Notes: generated by a model from the letters alone, not told the origin. A stretch of 64,000 nucleotides of DNA from Eremomyces bilateralis CBS 781.70 (GCF_010015585.1 NW_022985069.1:1717846-1781845), one strand, 5' to 3'. Counted from the stretch's first letter, positions 1 through 11,923 are shown. Made by a program: numbers and translations.

Positions 1-847
1 ATTCGAACAGACTTCTATAGCAGTTGAACGGATAGAATGACTCTTGAGAACAGAAACCAATGCCTTCCAATCGTCTATCATTATGTAAGGAGAGATTGGT
101 GAACTTCGACTCGCTGAATCAATGTGGGCTCGAATTTGATTTAACCTCTTTCCACCCCAAAAGATCCACGACGGTGACATCAAGTCTTTCCCGCCATTCT
201 TAATGTAGCGATAGTATCACAATAGGACTAAAACTAAACGCTTAAGATGCAAATAGATAATTATACGGTACGGAAGCAGGAATTGAGAGGTTGGAATCTC
301 TCCCTCGGTCAGGACTCACGACTCGGAGGCGGAGGGAATTGGGATTGGCAGAAACCCGGCTCCGGACTCCAGATGCTTCATCTGCGGTATCCTAACCGTG
401 AGTGCCATTATGGAACGAGATGGACCCGGAACGGACCGTATTCGGCACAAGTGTAATTACACCGAAGGGTTAAGCGATCGAGTGGCTGTTGGCACTTGGC
501 AATTGGCATCCTGGCATGTGGGTGGAGGTTTGGATGGAAATCGGTCCACATCTGAAGTGGAGCGGGGAGGTCAATCACGTGAAAGTAATAAGTATGCCGT
601 ACATCACATGACTTTCCATGAGAATTGAGTATGGCCTCAGGCATTAAGGCATCTACACCACGTTGGAGGCGTTCGCTATTTGTGACTTCGTGAGCGTCCT
701 GTTGACGGTTTATTACTTCAGATCTGGATCGTTCACATGCAGATGGATATGTATTTTATAGTCTGTACCGTTAAGGTATGTACCAGTACTGATATCTCAT
801 CCTCTCGAGTTTAGGACCGTCCGAATACCGCCGTCAACGACCAGATC
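1..847. other. No gene recognised; upstream region of ATG10
   Basis: I see no protein family or RNA gene here. Short open frames on both strands show no recognisable domain. The last few hundred bases presumably hold the ATG10 promoter and leader. Confidence 0.5.
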
Positions 848-1611
848 ATGTCCCTGGTTCTACCGTCATTCCCACTTCTTTCGAGTTCGGATTTCCAAGC
901 CGTATGCTCAACAGCAATCCATGAGTTGCAGTCAGGGAAATGGTTAACTCCTGCGGATTGGAACATCTCCAGATTGGAAAGCAACGACGGTAGTGGCCAA
1001 GGATTAATCGGTCTGCGTATCATTCGGGCACTGGACAACCCCGATCAGTTTGGACAAGATGCGGATAAGGATGATGATGAGCTTCTCGAGGAACACGATA
1101 CTGTGCGGTAACCCAGAAGCATAGCATGGCCGAGGACTAACAATATTCAGGAGAGACTTTCAATCTCAGTAGCAAGAGCACATCGATATCGGGTTTTTTA
1201 TGATATTATGCTTTCGCCATCTATGCAAATGCCCGTGGTTTGGTTTAGCATCCACCGCGCGAATGGAACCGCAGTCCCGCTCCAACGAGACGTTATAATA
1301 GATTCTCTCGTTCCAACCAACGTCCGTAGCGAGCTCACAACCCAGGGTGCTGGTCCACTCGGTGGCATATCGCAAGCGGTATGTCGATATCAGTTCCTCT
1401 GCCATGGACCTCACCCTTCCCTAACACAACAGCTGCCCAGATCCACCCTAACACGGGTTTCCCGGCGTGGTACATCCATCCCTGCGAGACTGCGAACGCT
1501 TTGAGAGAAGTTCGTGGAGATGTTGGATCCGTTCATACAGACGAGTATCTGCGCCTTTGGATGGGAGTGGTTGGACCAGCAGTCGGGCTCTACTGGCCGC
1601 AGCCAAGATGA
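848..1611 (+). CDS. ATG10: Ubiquitin-like-conjugating (E2-like) enzyme Atg10
   Basis: Modelled as three exons, 848-1102, 1151-1378 and 1441-1611, giving 217 residues, close to the usual fungal Atg10 length. Atg10 is the E2-like enzyme that passes Atg12 to a lysine of Atg5 during autophagosome formation in the cytosol. The N-terminus has the family's F-P-x-L-S-S-x-D-F start. Exon 2 carries the conserved strand L-S-P-S-M-Q-M-P-V-V-W-F and ends in G-G-I-S. Exon 3 carries H-P-N-T-G-F-P-A-W-Y-I-H-P-C, whose Cys176 matches the catalytic cysteine, then the C-terminal L-W-M-G-V-V-G-P-A-V-G-L. The first donor, GTGCGG, is weak and was chosen because it alone keeps frame; both introns have plausible branch points. 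Its substrate Atg5 is encoded about 27 kb away. Confidence 0.8.
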
Positions 1612-1796
1612 CGCCGGTACCTGCCGTGCTTTCTGACCCCTATTTAGAGCTCGTGCTGCCAAACAGAGCATGTCGTTCGCCAAGAGTGAACTTGATATAT
1701 TGGTGCTGTTGAAGGAGGCGGCCTCATACGAAGCCTTTTGGAGCGAAGGCTGCGGCAGAATGTGGAGTGATGCCAATGTCCTCTACGAGTCGTCCA

Positions 1797-2459
1797 TTAA
1801 TCTTCATCGCTCATCTCCATCTCGCTCTCCTCATCCTCCATGGGGGCATCGCCATCTTCCTCGCCTTCGCTCTCATCCCGCGGCCTCTTCGTCCCAATCG
1901 CTGCCGGCGAAGCTTCCTTTGCGGGAGCTGCACCTCCGGTGGTGGTACCTGCTGATGGGAGACCTATAGGAGCAGTGAAAATAGAGGGTTGCGCAGCAGC
2001 TCCAGGAACGGTCGAGCCGGAGGGACCGGTGGATGGGATATTGAATGTGCCGTCGAGCTTAGAGATGGTATTCGACTTGGATTTTGCGTAAGATATTTTC
2101 TGCAAAATAACACATTAGCCTCCATTACGGCCAAAACGAGATGTATGATCATAGCTTACTAGTTCCATGCCGAAGAATTCCATGCCTTGAAGAGCTCGCA
2201 TGGCTTGTGTGCTTGATTGGATATCCTTGAAAACAACGTGTGCTTGCCCGCGCATCTTCATGGTCTTGAGCGCGACGACATCCAGAACCGATCCATATGT
2301 AGAGAAGAGGAGGTAGAGCGCCCGCCTGAGGTCCTGCTTTTGGATCTTGTTGGGCAGATTCCTGCAATAGAGCCTTGAGCACACAGCGCTTTAGTTTGAA
2401 GTCCAGACGATGCGATGGTTTCCTTACGTTTGATTGGGGACAATGGTTTGAGCCGACAT
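1797..2459 (-). CDS. MSL1: U2 small nuclear ribonucleoprotein B'' (U1A/U2B'' family RRM protein)
   Basis: Three exons on the minus strand, 2459-2428, 2373-2160 and 2099-1797, encode 182 residues. The protein binds stem-loop IV of U2 snRNA in the U2 snRNP, which recognises intron branch points. A single RRM fills the N-terminal half: RNP2 reads L-Y-C-R-N-L right after P-N-Q-T, and RNP1 is M-R-G-Q-A-H-V-V-F. Only one RRM is present, as in yeast Msl1. The C-terminal half is Ala/Pro/Thr-rich and ends in an acidic tail. Intron 1 (54 nt) must end in AAG at 2374 to keep RNP2 whole; a CAG 12 nt further on is also in frame but would remove L-Y-C-R. The gene is divergent from ARC40, with about 320 bp between the starts. 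Confidence 0.85.
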
Positions 2460-2779
2460 GACGATTGCTGATAATTCGAGAAGGCTTGCCGACTGAGTAT
2501 CGATATAGGCGAAGGCGAGAGGATGAATGGACTTATGACTGGAAAGCTTTCAATTTTCAGAGCTGTGTAATAATGGCAAGTTGGTGATTTGCAGTGACCA
2601 GTGCTGGAGCAAAACGATATCACTCCAGGCAGGGGTCCATTCCCTCCCTCGCTTCCAACCTCCCCGCCATCATCAAGACATCCGCCCTTCAACTCCCTCG
2701 ATCTCCACGCTTCCAACCCACACTCCCACAACAACCAGACAGTAGTAGAGAGCTCCTCCTCTGTCTGCCGCATCTCACA
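2460..2779. promoter_or_regulatory. Shared divergent promoter of U2B'' and ARC40
   Basis: These 320 bases separate two genes transcribed away from each other, so they must hold both promoters. The half nearer ARC40 is C/T-rich on the plus strand, as is common in fungal 5' leaders. An in-frame upstream start-like codon at 2594 is ignored because the conserved protein begins at 2780. Confidence 0.55.
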
Positions 2780-4034
2780 ATGGCCCCCGAAGTACATCAT
2801 CTGTTCCACCGTCCCATCGCGGACCATTCCTTCTCCGCAGACCGTCAAACATTGGCCGTGACTCGGGACAGCGCCATCGAACTGTACCAACGGTCTGGAA
2901 ACAAATACGTTCTTCAAGATGAGCTGAAGGGCCATGACAAGACCGTCACGGGTGTAGACATCGCGCCCAATAGCGGCCGGATTGTGACGTGTGCTCAAGG
3001 TTGGTTCTACGGTCTTGCTTACTTCGGACCTACGTCTAACCTGTCCCCAAAACAGACCGAAATGCCTACGTCTGGGAACCTTCGCCCACCGGCTGGACAC
3101 CTACGCTTGTCCTCCTTCGCCTCCACCGTGCTGCCACCACCGTCCGATGGTCCCCAAGCGAGACCAAGTTCGCCGCCGGCTCCGGTGCCCGCATCATCGC
3201 CGTCTGCCACTTCGAAGCCGAGGACAACTGGTGGGTGTCGAAGCACCTCAAGAAGCCGATTCGCTCCACCGTCACCTCCGTTGCGTGGCATCCGAACAGC
3301 GTACTCTTGGCCGCCGGAAGTGCGGACGGGCATGCAAGGGTGTTTTCCGGGTTTGTGAAAGGCGTCGATGAGAGACCGGCGCCGGGAGTGTGGGGCGAGA
3401 GGCTGCCGTTTGGGACGGTCTGTGGGGAGTATCTGAACAATAGTGCAGGGTGGGTGCATGGCGTGTCGTTTAGCCCGAGCGGTGATGCATTGGCATTTGT
3501 TGCACACGATAGCACCGTGACGGTGGTCTATCCGAGTGGTCCGGATCAAGCCCCAAGGGCCGTCATTAGCTTGACTACCCAGTTGCTACCGTTCATGAGC
3601 CTCGTGTGGAAGACTGAGGATGAAATTCTTGCGGCTGGATATGTAAGGATATTCTTCTAGATCCGTTGTGATCATCGCTAATCAGAGCTGCAGGATTGCG
3701 AGGTGTATCGTCTTCAAGGATCGGAGTCAGGCTGGTCACTTGTGGGATCATTCGAGCAGAGTGGACGGCCCGGAATGCAGGCCCAGCCGGAAGAGTCGGC
3801 CCTCAATATGTTCCGACAGATGGACCTGAGAGGCAAAGTCAAGGATGATACCCAGCTCAAGACGGTTCACCAGAACACCATCACGATGATGAGACAGTAT
3901 GATGGTGCCCCAGGCGCCTTAACGAAGTTTAGCAGTAAGTGACTTACATCGAGGTTCCAAATTTTGCCTCAAATATCTAACTGTCTTTCACAGCTAGCGG
4001 TGTGGATGGTCGGGTTGTAGTCTGGTCAGCATAG
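2780..4034 (+). CDS. ARC40: Arp2/3 complex subunit 1 (ARPC1/Arc40, WD40 protein)
   Basis: Four exons, 2780-2999, 3056-3642, 3694-3934 and 3994-4034, encode 362 residues, the normal length of the family. The protein is the WD40 propeller subunit of the Arp2/3 complex, which nucleates branched actin at endocytic patches. The start M-A-P-E-V-H-H-L-F-H-R-P-I is characteristic. Visible WD repeats include G-H-D-K-T-V-T-G-V-D, V-T-S-V-A-W-H-P-N-S and the closing S-G-V-D-G-R-V-V-V-W. The insert Q-M-D-L-R-G-K between the last blades is the typical ARPC1 loop. All introns are 50-60 nt with standard borders, and the first has a CTAAC branch site. Confidence 0.93.
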
Positions 4035-4453
4035 ACGGCATCTGATGTAGACATACCCTCATCTGCCTGTATTTTGGTCCCAATAACGAATAAAGTATAT
4101 TCCGATACCACTTCATGTCTTAATACGCCGAGTAATCCAATAAATGCGACCATACTGTGGATCCTGATTCTGGGCCGCTCCAGCGAACAATTGGGAACAT
4201 CTGTGCTATCGAGGTGGTTGGCAACATTCCATGGTGAACCCAGCATGAATCGAACAATCCCCAAGCGAATGCCTCCGTGGAGAATTTGAAGTTATATTGA
4301 ATGTCGTGAGTCAGTCTTAGAATCCATTCTTTGACCTTCCAATATTCTATCGCAGCCCTTAGAATCTTTACAGACCGTCCTCGGCTTGCATATGAACGAC
4401 AGGAATCACCATGGTCGCATCAGGGTCCCCCGTTATCCCCCCGCTCACTCCTT
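4035..4453. other. Gene-free stretch between convergent 3' ends
   Basis: This interval lies between the ARC40 stop codon and the stop of the minus-strand Cys-rich gene. It presumably holds both 3' untranslated regions. No family or RNA gene was recognised. Confidence 0.45.
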
Positions 4454-5674
4454 CTACTGTGGGATGAAAGTAGGCGGGGAACTGGTCTCCGATGTGGATG
4501 CAGGGACTGGCGACGACATTACTGCGCCGGCAGCGATAGGCGAGGCGATGTATTGTGTCGAATTCGCCGTCGATGGACACGATGGGACGGCCCAGCTCGG
4601 CTCTGGCCGGTCGATCGGGAAGCACCCGCCATACCATCGGCCGCAGGAGTTAACGTAGTCGATACAGAGCGTGGCTGCCGTCGAGGAAATGGACAAAGGC
4701 GTAGTCGTAGGGGTCGGCGGACAGGTAGGGGTCGTCCACGATGGCTCTGGTTCAGTGGCCGGATAACATCCACCATATGTCCTACGACCTTCGCAGGCGA
4801 GACGGTCCACGCAAATCATTTCGTCAGCTCTTGGGGTCGTAGTGGTTGACGGGCAGGTAGGGATAGTCCACGATGGCTCCGGTTCAGTGGCCGGATAACA
4901 TCCGCCGTAGGTCNNNNNNNNNNNNNNNNNNNNNNNNNNNNNNNNNNNNNNNNNNNNNNNNNNNNNNNNNNNNNNNNNNNNNNNNNNNNNNNNNNNNNNN
5001 NNNNNNNNNNNNNNNNNNNNNNNNNNNNNNNNNNNNNNNNNNNNNNNNNNNNNNNNNNNNNNNNNNNNNNNNNNNNNNNNNNNNNNNNNNNNNNNNNNNN
5101 NNNNNNNNNNNNNNNNNNNNNNNNNNNNNNNNNNNNNNNNNNNNNNNNNNNNNNNNNNNNNNNNNNNNNNNNNNNNNNNNNNNNNNNNNNNNNNNNNNNN
5201 NNNNNNNNNNNNNNNNNNNNNNNNNNNNNNNNNNNNNNNNNNNNNNNNNNNNNNNNNNNNNNNNNNNNNNNNNNNNNNNNNNNNNNNNNNNNNCCTTCGC
5301 AGGCAAGATGGTCCACGCAAATCGTTTCGTCAGCTCTTGGAGTCGTCGTAATAATGGGAGGACTAGGTGCGCATGATGGAGCAGGGATATTGTCTACAAA
5401 ACTGCCCGAGAAGGTATTGTAGCACCTAATAGTGGAAATTAGCACCAATCTTTCCTTGAACCTTTCTGAATGGACAGGATGGATGGTCACTGTGCTTTTC
5501 ATCCACTAAAGGGACATTTTAGAAGGATAACTATTGTACACTCACTTACCCGCGATATACGTCACTGTTCCCATTTGCCGATGTGGTGCAATCAAGATTC
5601 GGCGAGCATTCTGCGCGGAAAGGAGGTGCAGATTCCACTAACAGAGCCGATGACGACAAAACAACGAGAAACAT
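4454..5674 (-). CDS. Secreted tandem Cys-rich repeat protein, interrupted by an assembly gap
   Basis: Exon 1 (5674-5550) encodes a signal peptide starting M-F-L-V-V-L-S-S-S-A-L-L-V-E-S-A. Exon 2 starts at 5425 after a 124-nt intron and runs through the N-gap to a stop at 4454. The mature part repeats a roughly 44-residue unit. Its pattern is C-x4-C, then Y-G-G-C-Y-P-x4-E-P-S-W-x2-P-x-C-P, joined by Thr/Pro linkers with R-A-D-E-x-I. Two full units and one divergent unit are visible downstream of the gap, and a partial one lies upstream. The four spaced cysteines suggest two disulfides per unit. I do not recognise the family; a secreted or cell-wall role is inferred only from the signal peptide. 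The frame does not carry across the 380 Ns, so the gap length is not reliable. The protein ends after a Ser/Thr/Pro-rich tail, F-I-P-Q. Confidence 0.6.
4914..5293. other. Assembly gap (380 N) inside a tandem repeat
   Basis: A run of N lies inside the repeated part of the Cys-rich secreted gene. Both flanks are repeat sequence of about 132 nt per unit, which explains why assembly failed here. Confidence 0.99.
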
Positions 5675-7144
5675 AAGATGCCACGACATTGGGATAGTGT
5701 TGAATCCCAGAGCATAGAGCAATTCGAATCGATATAACTCCGGGAAAAAATGCCGTGTTGCAACGTGAGAATTGATCTTCTTGTTTTAGACGCTGGGTCA
5801 GCGAGGAAAATATATGTTTCAATCAGTCGCGACGGCGTCACACGGTCCCGTACGTGCTAGATATTTCCTTGAGGAAGTAAGAACTGGTGAGCAATCCGTC
5901 AATTGGAAAGGTTTTCAAAGGAGGAATGCCCAATATTATCAGTCTGGATTAGACCTCCGTGCCAGTCTCAGCCCTATTTACCAGCGGCACAAAGCAGAAC
6001 TAACGCCGTCCTCTTAAATTAGAAATCAAGCTCAACACGGACCGAAACAAGATCATCAGAATATGGCATTAACACTAATTGAAATCGTCGAGCAGACCCG
6101 AGGCGCTGGGAGCCACACGATATCGGGAACGGAAACGGTACGGTTGAAATTATTGATTTGACACTGTGAGACCACGATTTCGGATGGGAAGGCAAGGGAC
6201 AAGATGAGAAGACATTAGTGGCCGCTCGATATGAACCCAATCAATGAGTTCATCAGCTGGTACATCCGTACTGTATGGCAATATCAATAGAGTTGGTAAA
6301 TATAGCTTCAGCTAGGTGCCAGAGCTTAGCTACTTTGGTTCATGATGAGCAGGACATCAGTGGTAGCTCTGACGAGGGGTGTCTCCCCGGAAAAATTAAA
6401 CATTACGTGAACAAGGTATTCGGCCTCGTTAGGTACATGCTATACGTACTGCTAGTACATACTGTAGCAGACGGACAAGACTGCTGTTATGAATGGTGTA
6501 TCAGGTATTAATTAGGACGAAGAGGAAGCCCTGGGTTAGGAATCCTTCAGTTCTACTCTAATTGATTGGTGGATTGGTGGATTGGACCAATCGTTTTCAA
6601 CGACCGATGATTCCGACACATACCCATTCACACTTGAGAGTATGTAAAAGCGAACCTCTCAGTGGGCAAGTTCGCCCTTCCAAGTACTTTATATCCAAGT
6701 ACTGTGAATGGAGGTACTAAAAATACCACTTACTAAATACTAAGTACGTATCGTACACCAATAAGTTACCAGATTGTTCGGGTCCCCCATCCTTCCGCTC
6801 GAGCATCGCAATTCGTCATGAATCTCGAGCCTACAATGTCAAGAACTGAGAAGGTACCATCTCCGCTGGGGATCACTCATATGTTGCGGTAGAATTGGAG
6901 GCAGTGCGTTTTCCCGAATCGGGTCATTCATGCCTCTGTTGTTGTGTTGTTGCCTCTACTAATACTAATCTGATGATGATGGGTTAACTCACTCTACTAA
7001 GTTTCATAATCTAATTTGGCTCTTCCGTTTCATTCGACTACCGGCACTATCATTCCCCCAGATCCTCTAGCCTTTCTCCCCTCAATCGGATTTGTTCCGC
7101 TGGAAAATTACCTCCTTCAGAATTACCACAATCGAGTCGTCATC
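5675..7144. other. Intergenic region with simple and GTAC-rich sequence
   Basis: No gene was recognised in about 1.5 kb. Near 6560-6590 there is a short run of GATTGGTG-like repeats. Between about 6640 and 6760 the DNA is rich in GTAC and AAGTACT words, which recur in other spacers of this window. Confidence 0.4.
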
Positions 7145-7945
7145 ATGAGTCCAATGTCTTTCCGCATGATATCCCTCGCTCTCCTCTCTCTTGTCTCCTT
7201 TGCCCTCACAGCTCCTACTTCATGCGCACCTGGACAGCTATGCGACAACGGTATAACGGTCTTCAAACTGGTGACTATTCGAGAGTGAGCATGGTTTTTT
7301 GGACTATCGACTCACGCTTCTGCTCACGGCCTTCTAGTGACATGCCCGAACTCCACAACAAGGCCCTCACAGCTTTCAACTCCACTCTGGGCATCTTTCC
7401 CAGACAAACCAACACCGAGGCCATCCCCGGTGCATACGGCATCTATATCCCACCTCGTACCGCCGAGTTCCAGCCCGATTCCACCTATGGGCCCGCGCGG
7501 CTGTCCGCCTGGCCATTTGGCATTGTCGGTCACCAGCTTGCTTTGGTAGGCCGCAACGATTCGCCAGGACTGTACACAATGAAAGACACGTTGTCACTGG
7601 AAGAGCGAAATCCGCCAGGGGATGAGGTGCGGATGACGGATGGCTGGGTAGTCGGCGAGGACGGACTGCTTGGATATGCGATGCCGCCCTCCACAGGATC
7701 GACCGAACGGGCAGGATGGTTCGCATTCCCCGTGGATGTCAGGCCAGGTGCGCCCAAAAAGGGTGACTGGGCGATCAAGTGGTATGAACGTAAGTACACT
7801 CTGACTGCCCTGCCTCCTTTCGTGAAGCCGGTGTAATAGAAGGGAAATGCTTACAAATGGATCAGCGGATTTGGCCGTCGTTATCCAAATCGGACAGCGT
7901 GTTGAAATCCAGGTAGTGGCGGATGAGGACCAGAGGTGGGGGTGA
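7145..7945 (+). CDS. Predicted secreted protein of unknown function
   Basis: Three exons, 7145-7284, 7338-7789 and 7866-7945, encode 223 residues. A signal peptide is clear: a start rich in Met and Ser, then I-S-L-A-L-L-S-L-V-S-F-A-L-T-A. A short C-x5-C pair follows at the mature N-terminus. The body is globular in composition and ends with a strand-rich segment. Both introns keep phase, the second with the strong donor GTAAGT. I do not recognise the family. Alternative starts upstream of 7145 would extend the signal region and are less likely. An extracellular location is inferred from the signal peptide alone. Confidence 0.65.
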
Positions 7946-8297
7946 TATGGATGACTATTGTTGCGACCCTCGCAGAATGGCCATCGGCAATGGTCATCAG
8001 CACGGAAATGTTTACCAGTTCCAAGCGGGGCAGTTATGATCCGCAGATACAACTAAACGAAGACTTTCCAAAGTAAAGAAGAATATGATTTGGCACATTC
8101 ATGTGACACGGAACTATCAAGTTGCTTTCCAGAAATTCATCGAGTGAAGTGGATTCGTGAGAAACACCTAATATCGTAGTATATTCATGTAACCTTGCGG
8201 CAATAACCAATCTTTTCCGGCCACAACTACTCCGTTTCAGGTTGCCAAAATATCTCGTAAATAAAAAAGAGTTGCCAAAGACAAGGTCGATGTGAAA
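7946..8297. other. Gene-free stretch between convergent 3' ends
   Basis: This holds the presumed 3' untranslated regions of the secreted protein and the MFS transporter. Nothing else was recognised. Confidence 0.4.
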
Positions 8298-10075
8298 TCA
8301 GGCCGCACCACCAGCGCTCACTTTGCGCCCCTTTAAGGATGTTCTATCGAAGACCACCATTGAGAGTGCAACCACCGCACTACAGGCTGCCAAACCAATG
8401 CCCATGTAGAAGTCGTCCGTCAAGCCAGCCATGTAAGCGCGAATAACGCCTGCCAATGCCTCTCCATCCCATAGTATATCCAATTCGGTCGCACCGGTGG
8501 CGACCACCAAGGCGGGATCGACGCCGGGAGCATACTTCGGCACCGTGGCCAACAGCTTATTGGCGAATAAGCTCTGACTAACGGACAAGAAGATGGAACC
8601 CGAGAGCGCTTGGAAGAAAATGATCATCGCCGTGACTGATGAGACATCGGACGGCTCAACGACTGCTTGACTCACAATGATGGGCACTTGGATGTTGAGA
8701 CCCAAACCTATGCCGGCAAGGACCTGGTAACCAATCCATTGGGGACTCGGTGAGTGGACTCCCAGAGTAGATATTGTTGCAAGACCTGCGGTGGCAAGGA
8801 TGGAGCCGAGAACAATAATGGGGAGAAAATGTTGGGTTTTGGAGATGACGACTCCAGAGACGACGGTGAACAGCGAAACAGCCAGGATGAAAGGGATGTT
8901 GCGGACGCCAGAGTCAGAAGCCGAGACACCGCTGACAGTTTGGAAGTAGATGGGGAGGTAGTAAAGAATCGTCATGAAGACCCCGAAGGATAAAGCGGTA
9001 AAGAGAGCCATGAACGCAATGGTCTTTTTCCGGAGAAGACGGGGAACGAGAAGCGCCCGTTCATCGAGCCAAATTTCGAGAGCGATGAAAACCACAAGGA
9101 GGACGCCGAAACCGACGAGTGTACCGATAACATCGCGGTGTGACCACGCCTTGGTCACACCACCCCATTGAAGGGCAAGGATGAGACAGATGATTGTGCA
9201 CAGGAGCAACGCGGTTCCTAAGGGATCCATCTGTAGAATCTTCTCCTTTAAGGGGGCTTTCTGTGGTTGGGCAGCCTTGGGAGTTTGAAAGGTGAAAAAG
9301 ATTATGGCGACGGATATAGCTCCCACAGGGAGATTGATATAGAAACACCAGCGCCTAGTGTATTTGTTAGATGAAATTGGCAGGCAATGGAAGGCTAATC
9401 AAAATCGTACCATGAAACATGTTCGGTGAGAGCACCGCCCATGAGCGGGCCAACGACGGAAGCGATCCCATAGACAGCGCCCAAGACGCCGGTGAGAGCA
9501 GCAGCTTGCCGCGGAGGTGCCGAAAATCCGATGATGGTATATGATCCTGCACCGATGCCGGCACCCCCCAACCCTGCAATTGCGCGGCCCACGATGAGGG
9601 TTTTGCTGTCCTGAGCCACCGCACAGATCAGACTGCCGACTTCAAAGAGGAAGATGGCGGTCAAGTATGCCCATTTCAGGGGAAAGTATTTATACGTCTT
9701 TCCCCAGGTGGACTGAAACGCGGCCATGGTGATAAAGAAAGCCGAGCCGTACCAGCCGACGTCGTCTAAGCTCTTGAATTGATCCGTGATGCGGGGAATG
9801 GCCGTTGCGATGATCGTCATGTCGAGTGACATGAGGAAAATGGCGAGGGAGGTGGCAAGCAGGAGGGATGCGAGCTTCCATGCGTGAGGATATTCGTCAT
9901 TCTCAACGGGCTCCAAATCCTTGGCGGGTTCGTCGGTAGAAATCTGTTCATGTTCGCTTTCTAGACTCCTCTTTTCATCCATGATGCTATAAGCCGGAGT
10001 AGATGCCTCGGTGGCATTCTTGTCTAGCCCGCCTGAAAGGGGCTTTTCCGGATCTGTTCTCGGCTCCTCGGCCAT
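8298..10075 (-). CDS. MFS drug/toxin exporter, DHA2 (14-TM) type
   Basis: Two exons, 10075-9411 and 9354-8298, joined over a 56-nt intron inside the [12 protein letters not shown] motif, give 573 residues. This is the usual size for 14-helix MFS exporters. A charged cytoplasmic N-terminus of about 90 residues precedes the first helix. Family marks include [13 protein letters not shown] in TM1, W-Y-G-S-A-F in TM2, [12 protein letters not shown], and the motif-C helix [15 protein letters not shown]. Such pumps at the plasma membrane export drugs or secondary metabolites by proton antiport; the substrate cannot be read here. The ATG at 10075 sits in a good context and is preferred over an in-frame upstream codon. 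It lies 21 kb from the RiPP-like genes, so a link is speculative. Confidence 0.88.
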
Positions 10076-11923
10076 TGCGATGGACCTTCCTGTCAAAAAA
10101 CCGACGATGTTAGACTTGGGATAGGAAATGGAGATATATTCGAACAAAGGCGGAAAAGGATAAGAATTGTTTGAAGGGAAGGGCGATTAGGGTCCAGGTA
10201 TGGCTCACCGAGCCAGAAGTTAAAGACTATGATGGAAGAATAAGGGGAATATAAGAAGGGCTGTGCAAATCTAAGTGAGATAAAAGCTGATATCGTGTCG
10301 TCCTCTGGTCAATATATACTTCACCAGCACGAGTATCCCAGGGGGGCACATCCTCGAAGACATGCTCCATACCTGAATGATTTCATATTACTCATAATCC
10401 TAAGGCATGTCGGCGTCCGGACGAAAAGCTCATGCGGAAACGCTGAGAAACCCATGCTAAAAATGATACAATAATGAATCATTTCAGCATTAAGATTCAA
10501 GAGTGGGCATTAGCATTCGCGATGGAACGATGTGCAGGGGGGAGGGCTGTACGCTGGACATAGTAGGCAGAAATATAGAAAGTCGGACAGACGGTGTCCA
10601 TGTATCCACAGTGGGCTTGGGCTTAACGTTAGGGCCTGTAGTACCATATCGCTATTTCCGACATTCACCGGTGATCTGTCATCCTACAGCTGACTCACAT
10701 CTGATGGACGATGGAGATAACGGCCGAAAAGGAGCAGCAGACTGCAGCAGAAGCGACGTGGACCATAATACAGGGAGCTGAACCTTGAGGAGATATTAGG
10801 GAGATAGAGAAGAATGGTGGAGATAAAGGAAATATCGGTTGTTACTTGCTAGAGAGGAGAGAGTTGCTCGTCCGGCGGTGCGAGAAGGTACATACGTACT
10901 GTAGTCTCTAGGGCTGAGAACAGGGGGCAGCCGTTACAAAGTCCGGTCCGGACGAGTCGACGGAATGCAACCTGATTGGCCACCTGCCCTTCACTTCAAC
11001 ACTTGTCAAGCTCTCCTCTTTTCGTCCGGCTGTATACTCTGGAACGATAAATGAGGATTCATTCACGCTGTGAAGCCTCGAGTCTAGAATCTACGGATAT
11101 AATTTTTCTCTGCTTGTGGCGCGGTGGAGCCACGGAGTCCGTTCAGCTGTCTCAGAATTCAGTCCACGGTTTGTTGTCGGGTTGAGTGCTCTTGGCGTGA
11201 TATTAGGAAGTGGTACTCAATATTAATGTGCAGTGGGAATAAATGGAAGAAGCCAAGAAGGTCATAACGACACCGCCTGGGGGTAACATAACCATATCCA
11301 TGGATTGTAGTGGCTGAACTTGAAAAGTAAAAAAGCCTCCTTCGATCTTAGATGACGTGATCCTGAGAGAAATATCGTTTTGTGACTGGCCGATCTCTCA
11401 TCTTTCTCATAAAGACCTCGAGACCGCTCTGATTTTACTTGTCACATTTGACGTTAAAGTTTATTGACTACTAGATTCCGTACTTATGATCTGATCCTTT
11501 GTGTTCGAGGTTCGAGATAGGATGGGTTGACTGAGAGTCCAGCGCCGCTCACACAGGCGCAACACCTCAAAGAGTCTCCATCAGTGTCCAGTGATGATGC
11601 TGTTGATAACAGACAACGTTACCGTTTGGTTAAAAGTTCAACCGAATTCCAATTCGCACCAAAAATGCCTTCCGTTTCGGCCTTGAACTTTTGCAGCCTC
11701 CTATCCCGAGTTCCCGATAGCATCCCGGTCGGCCGGCTTCCACGCCGAACCCCTCCTGCTATCTACTCCTCCACCACATTGGATCGACGCGATAGGCGAT
11801 AAGGTAACTGCTACGCGCCACAGCGTAAATGAAGCGGTTGAGTATCTTTTTGTGTGTTTCTCGTTTCTGGACCATTCGCCATACAAGTAGGCGACCATCT
11901 CAAATCTCAATAAGTCGGTAGCA
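10076..11923. other. Long divergent spacer between the MFS exporter and gamma-glutamyltransferase
   Basis: About 1.85 kb without a recognisable gene, holding both promoters. It includes a GC-rich palindromic word near 10945 (GTCCGGTCCGGAC) and another GTAC-rich patch near 10885. Open frames here have no domain and look like chance. Confidence 0.45.

Noticed and set aside
2594-3358. Long frame starting upstream of ARC40
   Set aside because: The upstream part is leader sequence and the downstream part reads into intron 1; the conserved protein starts at 2780 and is spliced.
4368-4637. Alternative minus-strand frame at the 3' end of the Cys-rich gene
   Set aside because: It is out of frame with the repeats; the repeat frame itself ends at a clear stop at 4454.
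10503-10781. Small plus-strand frame upstream of the MFS gene
   Set aside because: No family, no signal peptide, and repetitive composition; treated as chance.
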